A DNA stretch of 64,000 bases. Origin: CAVXXD01 sp963765625 (GTDB taxonomy: Bacteria; Actinomycetota; Geothermincolia; Geothermincolales; Geothermincolaceae). Positions 20,192 through 28,560 of this stretch are shown piece after piece. The notes under the pieces were generated by a model. The model made no database searches. It had not been told where the DNA came from and saw only the letters and a program-made list of their open reading frames with translations. The stretch covers positions 310,001-374,000 of the forward strand of contig CAVXXD010000010.1 in NCBI GenBank assembly GCA_963765625.1, in the 5' to 3' direction. A program made the translations under genes and the position numbers. Numbering within the stretch: position 1 is the first letter of the stretch; each line of letters opens with the position of its first letter.

Positions 20192-21040
20192 ATGGTGATG
20201 GTTAAGCGAATATTGGCACTGCTGTTGACGGTCCTTGCGGCTACTGCCGGCGCGGGATGCGAAACGGCCCCCTCCGGGGCCGGCGGCTCCCCCACCCCGG
20301 GCTGGAGCGAGGGACGCTGGGAGACGTCCATCACCGGGGCCCGCGTCCCCGTTTACGGTTACCGTACCGTCAGGGAATTCCCTCACTCCCCCGACTCCTT
20401 CACCCAGGGCCTGGCTCTGCGGGACGGCTTCTTCTACGAAGGGACCGGCCGGTACGGCCATTCCAGCCTGATGAAGATCGAGCCGGCCACGGGTCAGGTG
20501 CTCATGCGCCGGGACCTCGATCCCCGCTTCTTCGGCGAGGGCATCGCCATCATGGGAGATGAAGTGTTCCAGCTCACCTGGGAGAACAACACCGGCTTCA
20601 TCTACGGTCTGGAGGACTTCCGTCCGGAGGGAACGTTTACTTACGACACGGAGGGATGGGGCTTGACCAGTGACGGCTCGAGCCTGATCATGAGCGACGG
20701 CTCCGCCGTACTGTGGTTCCTGGACCCGGAGACGCTGGAGCCGGAAAGGTCGGTGACTGTGAGTGACTTCGCGGGCCCGGTGGACCTCTTGAACGAGCTG
20801 GAATACGTCGACGGTGAGATCTACGCCAACATATGGAAGCAGGACTGCATAGCCCGCATATCGCCGGAAGACGGGCAGGTGACGGGTTGGATCGATCTGA
20901 CCGGCCTCGGCCCCGCGCAGTCCGGGTCAAGGGGCGAATACGTCCTCAACGGCATCGCGTCAGACCCCGGAAGCGACCACCTGGTGGTGACGGGAAAGTG
21001 CTGGCCGGCCTTGTACGAGATCGAGGTCATGGAGCGATGA
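20192..21040 (+). CDS. Glutaminyl-peptide cyclotransferase (plant/bacterial type)
   Basis: About 282 residues. A short hydrophobic N terminus with a Cys at the end (LTVLAATAGAGC) suggests a lipoprotein, although the lipobox is poor. The body matches the five-bladed-propeller glutaminyl cyclase family: FPHSPDSFTQGLALRDGFFYEGTG, FGEGIAIMGDEVFQLTW, DLLNELEYVDGEIYANIWK and LNGIASDPGSDHLVVTGK. This family converts N-terminal Gln to pyroglutamate in exported proteins, which fits the many secreted proteins nearby. Start at 20192 or 20198; no ribosome binding site is visible, consistent with leaderless translation. It is divergent from the DUF11 gene. Confidence 0.88.
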   Translation: MVMVKRILALLLTVLAATAGAGCETAPSGAGGSPTPGWSEGRWETSITGARVPVYGYRTVREFPHSPDSFTQGLALRDGFFYEGTGRYGHSSLMKIEPATGQVLMRRDLDPRFFGEGIAIMGDEVFQLTWENNTGFIYGLEDFRPEGTFTYDTEGWGLTSDGSSLIMSDGSAVLWFLDPETLEPERSVTVSDFAGPVDLLNELEYVDGEIYANIWKQDCIARISPEDGQVTGWIDLTGLGPAQSGSRGEYVLNGIASDPGSDHLVVTGKCWPALYEIEVMER

Positions 21041-21049
21041 GTGCGCTGT

Positions 21050-21058
21050 TGCTATACT
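21050..21058 (+). promoter_or_regulatory. Extended -10 promoter upstream of rubrerythrin
   Basis: TGC followed by TATACT, with a predicted start site near 21065 and the ATG at 21101. No clear -35. Confidence 0.45.
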
Positions 21059-21100
21059 TTTGAGAAGAAAACCGTCCGGTAGGAAATGTGGAGGTGAAAC

Positions 21101-21622
21101 ATGGCGAGAGTTTTCAGGTGCAAGATCTGCGGCGATCCCTACATCGGCGAGTCCGCCCCCGCCAACTGCCCGTTCTGCGGGGCTCACCAGCAGTATATCG
21201 TGCTGGTCAGTGACTGGGTGGACAACCCCATCGGCGAGCTCTCCGACGTGGAGCGTACCGAACTGGAAGACACCCTGCAGTTGGAGATCGATAACGCCAC
21301 CTTCTATAAATCGGCCATGTCCGCCGCGGACAGCCTGGACGGGGAGATGCTCTTCAAGGCCCTTTCGAAAATCGAGGCCGAGCATGCTTCCACCGTCGCC
21401 AAGATGCTGGGCGTGGCCAAGCCCGACTTCACCACGCTGTCCCAGGAGGCCTTTCCCACCCATGCCGAGAACGTCAAGGACTCCCTGCGGCGGGAGGAAA
21501 GGGCCGTCAAGCATTACCGGGATGCCCTGGGAAAAGCGGTCGACCCCAGGGTGCGCGAGGTGTTCACGGCCCTTATAGAGATCGAGAGCGACCACATCGC
21601 GCTGGCCACCGAGCGCCTTTGA
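21101..21622 (+). CDS. Rubrerythrin-like protein with N-terminal rubredoxin-type ribbon
   Basis: 173 residues. The N terminus carries a rubredoxin-like iron site (C7, C10, C23, C26: CKICG and CPFCG). It is followed by a ferritin-like four-helix domain with the diiron ligand pattern (LQLEIDNATFYK, SKIEAEHAST, RREERAVKHY, IEIESDHIA). The domain order is reversed relative to classical rubrerythrin, where rubredoxin is C-terminal. Such proteins reduce peroxide in anaerobes and microaerobes, which suggests an oxygen-sensitive lifestyle. GGAGGTG precedes the ATG. Confidence 0.88.
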   Translation: MARVFRCKICGDPYIGESAPANCPFCGAHQQYIVLVSDWVDNPIGELSDVERTELEDTLQLEIDNATFYKSAMSAADSLDGEMLFKALSKIEAEHASTVAKMLGVAKPDFTTLSQEAFPTHAENVKDSLRREERAVKHYRDALGKAVDPRVREVFTALIEIESDHIALATERL

Positions 21623-21666
21623 TTTTACAGCCTGTAACAACACAAGGCCCCGTAGAAATGCAAGAA

Positions 21667-21728
21667 GGGGTCTGACCCCAATTTTCCTTACGGGAAAAGG
21701 AAAAACGGGTCTGACCCCAATTTTCCTT
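21667..21728. repeat. Two copies of a GGGGTCTGACCCC-type repeat
   Basis: Two near-identical 23-bp copies (21667-21689 and 21706-21728), each with the quasi-palindrome (G/C)GGGTCTGACCCC followed by AATTTTCCTT, start 39 bp apart. A GGAAAA stretch between them could pair with the TTTTCC of the first copy. They lie just upstream of the tRNA promoter. A related core occurs at 62984-63016. Such GGGGTC/GACCCC elements are often dispersed repeats, but no REP transposase is in the window. Confidence 0.7.
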
Positions 21729-21746
21729 TCCTGGCCCTATCAAATT

Positions 21747-21755
21747 TGTTATCCT
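21747..21755 (+). promoter_or_regulatory. Putative extended -10 promoter of tRNA-Pro
   Basis: TGT followed by TATCCT, with a predicted start about 7 bases before the mature tRNA 5' end. Confidence 0.4.
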
Positions 21756-21768
21756 AGATGGGTTACGT

Positions 21769-21846
21769 CGGGGTGTAGCGCAGCTTGGTTAGCGCGCGGC
21801 GTTCGGGACGCCGAGGTCGGAGGTTCAAATCCTCTCACCCCGACCA
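21769..21846 (+). tRNA. tRNA-Pro (anticodon CGG)
   Basis: A full cloverleaf can be drawn: acceptor CGGGGTG / CACCCCG, D stem GCGC/GCGC, anticodon stem CGGCG / CGCCG with loop TTCGGGA (anticodon CGG, G37), and T stem GGAGG / CCTCT around TTCAAAT. Discriminator A and encoded CCA are present. C1-G72, A73 and G37 are proline identity features. It reads CCG codons, common in this GC-rich genome. Confidence 0.97.
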
Positions 21847-21854
21847 TCTTTTTC

Positions 21855-21890
21855 AGCAAAAAGAAGAAGGGCCCGCAAAGCGGGCCCTTC
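21855..21890 (-). terminator. Terminator of the lipoprotein gene
   Basis: Eleven-base-pair stem GAAGGGCCCGC / GCGGGCCCTTC with a three-base loop (21866-21890). On the minus strand it is followed by TTCTTTTTGC. It also lies 20 bp after the tRNA and may stop its transcript. Confidence 0.85.
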
Positions 21891-21904
21891 CCTGTTTCAG
21901 CAGC

Positions 21905-22468
21905 CTATTCAGCAAGCTTCTTTTCCGACTTGAAGTTCTTGTTCTCTTTCTCCAGCTTGGCGATCTCGTCGCTGATCGCGGTGATGTTGGTCATCTCGGG
22001 GCTCTGCATCAGGGCCATGACGTCGAGGGTCCCCCCGGACATGATGGTGGTCTGGATGCTGGCCAGCAGCTTGGCCGCGGCATCGAGAAGGTCGTTGTAC
22101 ATGCCGATGATGTCGATCTGGACATTGGCGTAGGTGACGTAGTCCTCCACTCCATCCAGGGGAAGGATCTTTTCGTATTCGACCTTGGCGGCGGCCATGT
22201 CGGCCTTCATGGTGTTCGCGATCTGGGTCATCTGGGCGATTACGGCATCCATGCCGCTGGTGTCCCCGCCCATAGCACCGGTCACCGCGCTGGTCTGGGC
22301 GGCCTGGAGCTCTTCGTAAGCTTTGACGCCTTCGGCATACTTGGCGTCCCCGGCCAGCATGTACGCTTTAGCGTCTTCCTTGTTCTGGCTGCTGCCACAC
22401 CCCGCCATCGACGCGACCACCGAAATCGCCATAGCCGCAACCAACAGTAATACTCCGAACTTCTTCAT
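21905..22468 (-). CDS. Lipoprotein of unknown function
   Basis: 187 residues with a clear lipoprotein signal: MKKFGVLLLVAAMAISV, then SMAGC lipobox with Cys near 24. The mature part is mostly helical (KEDAKAYMLAGDAKYAEGVKAYEELQ, TQIANTMKADMAAAKVEYEKIL) and ends with a charged KLEKENKNFKSEKKLAE tail. No enzymatic motif is seen. AAGGAGGTG lies 8 bases before the ATG. Predicted to be anchored on the outer face of the cytoplasmic membrane. Monocistronic, with its own terminator. Confidence 0.85.
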   Translation of the reverse strand: MKKFGVLLLVAAMAISVVASMAGCGSSQNKEDAKAYMLAGDAKYAEGVKAYEELQAAQTSAVTGAMGGDTSGMDAVIAQMTQIANTMKADMAAAKVEYEKILPLDGVEDYVTYANVQIDIIGMYNDLLDAAAKLLASIQTTIMSGGTLDVMALMQSPEMTNITAISDEIAKLEKENKNFKSEKKLAE

Positions 22469-22584
22469 CTCCCGGCACCTCCTTGCCTTTCAAAACACCG
22501 TACTTTCATTCTAACTGATAGATTCGCTCTTGAGTGATTTTATCCTTGCTCCCGGTTTGCTAAACATCGACCCAGGGTTTGCTC

Positions 22585-23437
22585 TCAACTTTCTTCCATC
22601 CGGGCTACCAGCGAACCGGCGTGACGGACGAAACCGAGCCCGGAATAGAGGGCCAGCGCCGCATGGTTGTCCTCCTGCGTCTCCAGGCAGACTTCCCTGC
22701 CCTCGCCCAGCGCCTGCGAGCAGAGCAGGCTGCAGACGGCCCGGCCAGCCCCGTGGCGGCGCATCCCGGTACGCGTGAACACCCCGGAGAGTTGGGACAG
22801 GCCGTCGATCTCGACTTCCAGCTCAGCCTTGGCGGCCAGGCCGCCTCCGTCCGGATAGACCGCCGCGCGGCCCTTATCGACCACTTCGAGGATGCGCTGC
22901 CGTAAGAATGAGCTGTCCGCGGACCGCCCCAGCAGGTGGACCTGCAGCCCCTTCTCCAGCTCGACCATCTCTTCCAGGTCGCCGGCCGAAGCGAGCCGGG
23001 CCTTCCCTTCGCTGTCCGGCTTGAAACTCTCGCGCCGCAGGACGTAGATGACCTCCCGCTCGGACTCCTCAACGAGGCCGGACCACGAGTTGCCCTCCAG
23101 GACCTCCCGCAGCACCTCCGGGTCACCGGTAATGGATACCGGCTTGCGGCCGTCCTCCACCGCGGCGTCAAGCAGGGCGGACAGATCCTCCCCGCTCCCG
23201 GCATGGAACCGCCAGAAACCCAGGTTGTTGCAGTACAGCAGCCCTTGCAGGCGGCCGGACGCCTCAAAGCTGCCGTAGAAACTCCCCTGCTCGGGCAGCC
23301 CCAGGTTGAACGCGCCGTAGCGCTTCAGGGAGGCGATGGTCCAGATGTTGCGGTAGGGGTCTTGCTAACAGGAACTCGATGGCCATGCGCTCTTCGCCCA
23401 TGTAGACCAGTTCGATGTAGCCGGTTTCTTCTTTCAT
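22585..23437 (-). pseudogene. GNAT-family N-acetyltransferase, one frame break
   Basis: The inferred intact protein is about 283 residues, with the N terminus MKEETGYIELVYMGEERMA. The C-terminal GNAT/FR47-like domain has LSGVFTRTGMRRHGAGRAVCS (the acetyl-CoA loop, a variant of R/QxxGxG/A) and ALALYSGLGF. The frame breaks near 23365: removing one base from TTAGCAA restores FLLQDPYRNIWTIASLKRYG. Without the repair, translation could only start at the GTG at 23160, giving 191 residues that still hold the GNAT core. Substrate unknown. It is divergent from the CoA-ligase-like gene. Confidence 0.75.
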
Positions 23438-23489
23438 GCTTACATTCTTACACAGCGGGCCCGGCGTTGAAACAGCGGCCTCGCGGGCT

Positions 23490-23498
23490 TGATATAAT
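23490..23498 (+). promoter_or_regulatory. Extended -10 promoter of the CoA-ligase cassette
   Basis: TGA followed by a perfect TATAAT; predicted start near 23505. A TTGAAA lies 20 bp upstream of the hexamer, too far for a standard spacer. Confidence 0.55.
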
Positions 23499-23539
23499 GA
23501 TCACGGACTAAAAGTGAGCGAAACGGAGGTGCGAGCGTC

Positions 23540-24853
23540 TTGGAAGAAGGATTCTTTAACCCGGGGGTGGAGGCCCTCTCCAGCGAGGAGATCGAGAAGC
23601 TGCAGGTGCAGCGGCTGCGCCTCACCATGGAGAACTGCGCGCCGGACGGCTTATTACTCGGAGATATTCCGGAAAGAAGGAATCGACCCGGGGAAGATAA
23701 CCAGCCTCGACGACCTGCGCCGCGTCCCCTTCCTGGTGAAGCAGACCCTGCGGGACACGCCCGCCGCCGACTTTCTCACCGTGCCCCTGGACGACATCGT
23801 CCGCATCCACTCCACCTCCGGGACCACCGGGCAGGCAGTGGTCATCTACCACACCCGGGAAGACATCGCCGCCTGGGCGGAACTGGTGGCACGGTGCATG
23901 TACATGTCCGGGGTCCGGCGTTCGGACATCTTCCAGAACATGATGGGCTACGGGCTTTTCACCGGCGGGCTGGGTTTCCACTACGGGTCCGAGCTGATCG
24001 GCTCGCTGACCATCCCCGCCGGAGCCGGCAACAGCCGCCGCCATATCCAGCTGATGCAGGATTTCCGCACCACCGTGGTGCACATCATCCCATCCTACGC
24101 CCTCTACCTGCTGAGCGTCTTCGAGGAGATGGGCCTGGACCCGCGCATCGACACCAGCCTGCGCATCGCCTTTATCGGGGCGGAGCCGCATTCCGAGGAC
24201 ATGCGCCGGCGCATCGAAGACGCTTACGGTTTGAGCGCCTTCAATTCCTACGGGCTGACCGAGATGAGCGGCCCCGGCGTGGCCTTCGAGTGCCCCGAAA
24301 AGGACGGCATGCACGTCTGGGAAGACAGCTTCATCATGGAGATTGTGGACCCGCGAACCATGGAGCCGCTGCCCGACGGCGAAGAAGGGGAGCTGGTGCT
24401 CACGGCGTTGCACCGCACCGGGCATGCCCCTGCTGCGCTACCGCACCCGCGACCTTACCCGGGTGCTGCCCGGGCCCTGCCCCTGCGGCCGCGCCCACCG
24501 GCGTATCGCCCGCCTCAAGGGGCGCACCGACGACATGTTCATCATCAAGGGCGTCAACATCTTCCCCATCCAGGTGGAGCAGGTGCTGCTGCGCCTGCTG
24601 GGGGTGGGGTCGAACTTCCGCATCGAGCTGGACCGGGAGGGAGACCGGGACGACATGAAGGTGCTGGTCGAAGTGACCGGCGACATCTGGCACGGCGACG
24701 TCAAGGAATTGAGGGGCCTGCAGCGCCACGTCCGTGAGGAACTGCGCTCCGAGATACTGGTCTCGCCGCTGGTGGAACTGGTGGAGCCCGGCGCCCTGCC
24801 CCAGAGTGAGGGCAAGGCGGTACGGGTGGTGGTACACGGGACGATGTGGGTAA
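23540..24853 (+). pseudogene. Phenylacetate-CoA ligase-like adenylate-forming enzyme, frame-disrupted
   Basis: The inferred protein is about 436 residues, matching PaaK length. Motifs seen across frames: VPFLVKQTLRD, IHSTSGTTGQAVVIYHTREDI (adenylate-forming P-loop), NSYGLTEMSGPGVAFEC, and RLKGRTDDMFIIKGVNIFPIQVEQVLL. Three breaks, near 23654, 24420 and 24833, are each repaired by removing one base; the last restores a TAA at 24851. The family activates aryl or other carboxylic acids to CoA thioesters. The start is TTG at 23540 behind GGAGGTG. Followed by a tandem-ACT protein, a common pairing for PaaK-like ligases. The breaks look like consensus errors, but decay is possible. Confidence 0.8.
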
Positions 24854-24873
24854 TATCGGTGAGGGGGTTGAAC

Positions 24874-25304
24874 ATGGCGCAGCAGATAAACGTCTTCGCG
24901 CAGGACAAGCCGGGCAGGCTGGAGCACCTCACCCGGATACTCAAGGACTTCGGGAGTGAACATCCGGGCCATCACCCTGGCGGACCAGGAAGGTTTCGGG
25001 GTGATCAAGCTGCTGGTGGACGATCCCGACAAGGCCTACCGGGAACTTGACCCGGGAAGGCCTCACCGTCTACCGCAAGAACGTCATCGCGGTGATCATG
25101 AACGACCGGCCGGGCGGCCTGCACGAGATCTGCCAGGTGCTGGACGCCCGCGGCATCAACATCGACGACGCCTACGGCTTCGTGGTGCAGGACCTCAACA
25201 CCGCCCTGCTGGTGGTGGAGGTGGAGAAGATCCCCGAGGCGGAGGAGGTGCTCAGCTCCGCCGGCTTACGCACCCTCTCGGACGAGGAGCTCTACCAGAT
25301 CTAG
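24874..25304 (+). pseudogene. Tandem ACT-domain protein, frame-disrupted
   Basis: The inferred protein is about 142 residues of two ACT domains (MAQQINVFAQDKPGRLEHLTRIL and VIAVIMNDRPGGLHEICQVLDARGINIDDAYGF). ACT domains bind amino acids or related ligands and often regulate a partner enzyme, here presumably the adjacent CoA ligase. Two single extra bases, near 24952 (GGG for GG) and 25049 (CTTG for CTG), break the frame. The stop TAG at 25302-25304 is in the repaired frame. The ATG at 24874 follows a GAGGGGG stretch. Confidence 0.78.
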
Positions 25305-25373
25305 TTTCTACACTCTGTAGCTTTTAAGCAGTCCATACGACAAGCGTTCTTTTTATAAAGAAGGAGGATCGGC

Positions 25374-26096
25374 ATGGATTACGCGGCACAGGCATCGGAA
25401 CTCAAGGGCATGCTGGGGCTTTCAAGCGAGCCGGTGGCGGTGACCTTCACCAACGACGAAGTGGCCGACCCCGGCAACGGAAGATCCAGATGTGCCGGGC
25501 GCTGAAGAAGGCGGCCGGGGGACGAAGTCCTACGTCATTGACGCGGAGCGCTCCGCCTGTCCCGGCGGAAGCCGGCGGTGCGGCCTCATCGAACCGCTGT
25601 CCGGCCAGCCCAGCGGAGGCTGCAATGGTTCCTCACGCGGGGCGAGAAGCTCACCGCCTACATCGTCTCGTTCGAGCGGATGCAGACAGCTGGGCACGCC
25701 TCCGCCCACCGGCCTTGCCGACCGCGTGGTCATCGGCCCGCTGGCCGAAAGCGCGCATCCGCCCGGACCTGGTGGTGTTCGTGTGCAATGCCGAACAGGC
25801 CTGCCGCCTCATCGCCCTGGATACCTACTGGGACGGGATCCAGCCGCGGCAGGAGCTGATCGGCTCCCTCTGCCACATCGATCATCTCCTATCCCCTGAT
25901 CAGCGGCAGCACCAATCTCAAGCTGGGCGACTGGACCGCCCGGCACATGCAGAAGTTCGCGGCCGACGTGGCCTTCCTCACCGTGCCCTACGAACGTCTG
26001 CACAACCTCATCCTGGCCATTCCGGAATGCACCGCGGGCACGGCCGAGGCGGAGATCCCGGGGCGACTTCCGTACGAACTCGAAGACGAGGTCTGA
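25374..26096 (+). pseudogene. DUF169 family protein, heavily frame-disrupted
   Basis: Reading across frames gives MDYAAQASELKGMLGLSSEPVAVTF, MCRALKKAAG, SYVIDAERSACPGG, EKLTAYIVSFERMQT, PDLVVFVCNAEQACRLIALDTYWDGI and NLKLGDWTARHMQKFAADVAFLTVPYERL. This is the pattern of DUF169 proteins, about 240 residues and of unknown biochemical role. At least five frame changes occur in 720 bp, the densest disruption in the window. AAGGAGGATC precedes the ATG. The family is often found near metabolic or redox genes in anaerobes. Either error-rich consensus or real decay. Confidence 0.65.
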
Positions 26097-26136
26097 TGGC
26101 GCAATACCGGGACCTTAATGGAGAGGGGAGGCTTCG

Positions 26137-27352
26137 ATGAAAGTCGACGTGGTGACGGGCGCGTGCGGTTTTTCCGGCAGTTACGTGATCAAGGAGTTGC
26201 TGAAGCAGGGGCGCAAAGTGCGCGCCACCGATCTGGCTGGGGCCTACGACAGCCCCAAGGCGGTCGGAGTTGCGCAGGATACTCGACATCGACTACCAGC
26301 GGGACGGGGTGGAATGGGTCCCCACCGACGTCACCCGGCGCGAGACGCTGGAGGCGCTCTTCGAGGGAGAGGTGGGGTGCCTCTTCCACACGGCGTCGCT
26401 GTACGACTACTCGGCCCCCTGGGAAGCCCTGGAGAAGGTGAACATCCGGGGCATCGAGAACCTGCTGGACGCGGCCCTGGCCGGCGGCATCGAGAGGATG
26501 ATCCACTGGTCCACCTGCGGCGTCTTCGGGCACAGCTACTTCAACGGCTCCTACCAGGAGATGCGTCCATGGCGGCCGGCCAAAGAGATGCTCTGGAACG
26601 TGCTCGTCCGCCCCTGGCAGGCGGACGGCTCCTTCAAGCGGCCGCGGCGCCACCCCAACAACCAGCCCATGACCGAGGAGCGCTCCAACCCCAGGAACAC
26701 CGCGGGCGACACCCCCGACGGCACCTACTTTTCCAACGAGTACTCCCGTTCCAAGTGGATACAGGAACAGCTGGTCTGGCGCTGCCACCGCGAGCGGGGC
26801 CTGCCGGTGACGGTGGTGCGCCCCGCCCCCATCTACGGCCCGGGCTCGGAGTACGGGGTCACCGGCTTGTTGATCGAACTCTCCGAAGGCCTGCTGCCCG
26901 TCTACCCGGCCGGCTCCAAGTGGCTGCTGTTCGGGGGGAACGTCCACGCCCTGGACCTGGCACGGGCGGTGGTCTTCCTGTCGGAGCGGCCGGAGACCAT
27001 CGGCGAGGACTACAACGTAGGCGACAGCTACCTCTTCACCCACCGCGAAGCCATCGAGTTGGCCTGCCGCCTGCTGGGCCGGCGCTGCCACTTTATCCCG
27101 GGCATGCCCATGTCCCTCTGGCAGTTCCTGGTGCAGCGGATAGGCCTGTTCAACCTGTGGCTGGAGAAGAGGTTCCCCAACTATACCCGCAGCCGGGTGA
27201 TGGACATGGGGCAGCTTAACTACCTGACCATGGGCATCTGGGTCAGCAACCGCAAGCTGCGCGCCCTGGGATTCGACTTCAAGTATGCCGACGCGCGGGA
27301 GGGCCTGGCGGACACCATCGCCTGGCTCAGCGAGAACGGGCGCATCCAGTAG
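26137..27352 (+). pseudogene. NAD-dependent epimerase/dehydratase (extended SDR), one frame break
   Basis: The inferred protein is about 404 residues. The N-terminal Rossmann motif TGACGFSGSYVIKELL (TGxxGxxG) is followed, after the break near 26264, by FHTASLYDYSAPWEALEKVN, HWSTCGVFG and the active-site YSRSK (YxxxK). Downstream are VVRPAPIYGPGSEYG and VGDSYLFTHREAIELA. Removing one G (GTCGGAG to GTCGAG) rejoins the frames. It resembles NDP-sugar or 3-beta-HSD-like epimerases; the long insert around WRPAKEMLWNVLVRPW is unusual. Last gene of the CoA-ligase cassette, followed by a strong terminator. Confidence 0.8.
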
Positions 27353-27367
27353 GACTCGCGGTTCACA

Positions 27368-27403
27368 ATAGAAGGGCTGCCCGCCGGCGGGCAGCCCTTC
27401 TAT
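27368..27403. terminator. Bidirectional terminator, 18-bp perfect palindrome
   Basis: ATAGAAGGGCTGCCCGCC followed immediately by its reverse complement. It lies between the convergent SDR gene and the GH/IPT gene, with a short T-rich CTTT on the plus side. Confidence 0.8.
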
Positions 27404-27429
27404 CTTTCAAGGCAGAAGCCGGGTTGACG

Positions 27430-28560
27430 TCACTTGACGGTAAAACAGCTGTTCTTGGTCCCGCTCCTGCCGTCGTTGTTGGTGACCACCACGTTCCAGT
27501 AGGCCGTTGTGGCGGGCAGGGCGAACTTGCAGGTTATCTTGGTAGAGGAAACCACCACGACATTGGTCGCGGTCACGCTGGCATACCCCGTTCTGGTCAG
27601 CTTGACGGTGGCCCCGGCGCGGAAGCCGGTGCCGGCCAGGTTGGTGATGGACACGGTGGTGTTCCTGGTGCCGTTGCTGGGGGTGATGCTGGTCACCGTG
27701 GGCGCGGTGGGGTACTGGATGGCGAACGCGCCGCCCTTGGTGTAGCTCTTGCCATCGTTGTTGGTGACCATGACGTTCCAGGCCCCTACGGTGGCGTTGG
27801 AGAGGCCGAGAGTGCACGTTATCTTGGTGGGCGAGACCACCACGACATTAGTGGCGCTGATGCTGGTGTACCCCGTCCTGGTCAGCTTGACGGTGGCCCC
27901 GGCGCGGAAGCCTGTCCCTGCCAGGTTGGTGACGCTTACCGAGCCGTTGTTGTATCCGCTGCTGGGAGTGATGCCCGTCACCGTGGGGGCGGGGTAGGCG
28001 ATGGTGAAGCCGCCGGTGAGGGTCCCGCTCTGGGCGTCGTCGTTGGTGGCCACCACGTTCCAGGCACCCACGGCCGCGTTACCGGTGAGATCGACGGCGC
28101 AGATGATCTTGGTGGAAGAGACCACGGAGACGCTGGTGGCGGTGATGTCAGGCTGGCCGGCCATGGTCAGCTTGACCGTGGCCCCGGTGCGGAAGTTGGT
28201 CCCGGCCAGGTTGGTGATGGCCATCGAGCCGTTGTTGGTCCCCATTGAAGGGGTGATGCCGGTCACCGTGGGTGCGGGGTAGGCGATGGTGAAGCCGTTG
28301 GCCAGGGTCCCGCTCAAGGCGTCGTCGTTGGTGGCCACCACGTTCCAGGCACCCACGGCCGCGTTGGTGAGATCGACGGCGCAGATGATCTTGGTGGAAG
28401 AGACCACGGCAGACGCTGGTGGCGTTGATGTCAGGCTGGCCGGCCATGGTCAGCTTGACCGTGGCCCCGGTGCGGAAATTGGTCCCGGCCAGGTTGGTGA
28501 TGGCCAGGGCGCCGTTGTTGGCCCCATAGAAGGTGTTATGCCGGTCACCGTGGGGGCGGG
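27430..28560 (-). repeat. Tandem IPT/TIG repeat units
   Basis: Four units of about 95 codons (about 285 bp), each starting PTVTGITPS and containing NLAGT.FR.GATVKLT, TATNVVVVS.TKI.C and AWNVVVTNNDG. The three downstream units are in one open frame; the first is frame-shifted. DNA-level similarity between units is high, so recombination or misassembly is possible here. Confidence 0.8.

Noticed and set aside
21600..21850. Attachment site or integrated element at tRNA-Pro
   Set aside because: No integrase, and no repeat of the tRNA 3' end was seen downstream; only the two short palindromic repeats upstream.
22605..23267. Alternative frame over the GNAT gene
   Set aside because: Arg/Ala/Pro-rich shadow; the GNAT motifs are in the other frame.
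27430..28560. CRISPR array
   Set aside because: The regular repeats are about 285 bp and coding (IPT/TIG domains), with no short repeat/spacer structure.
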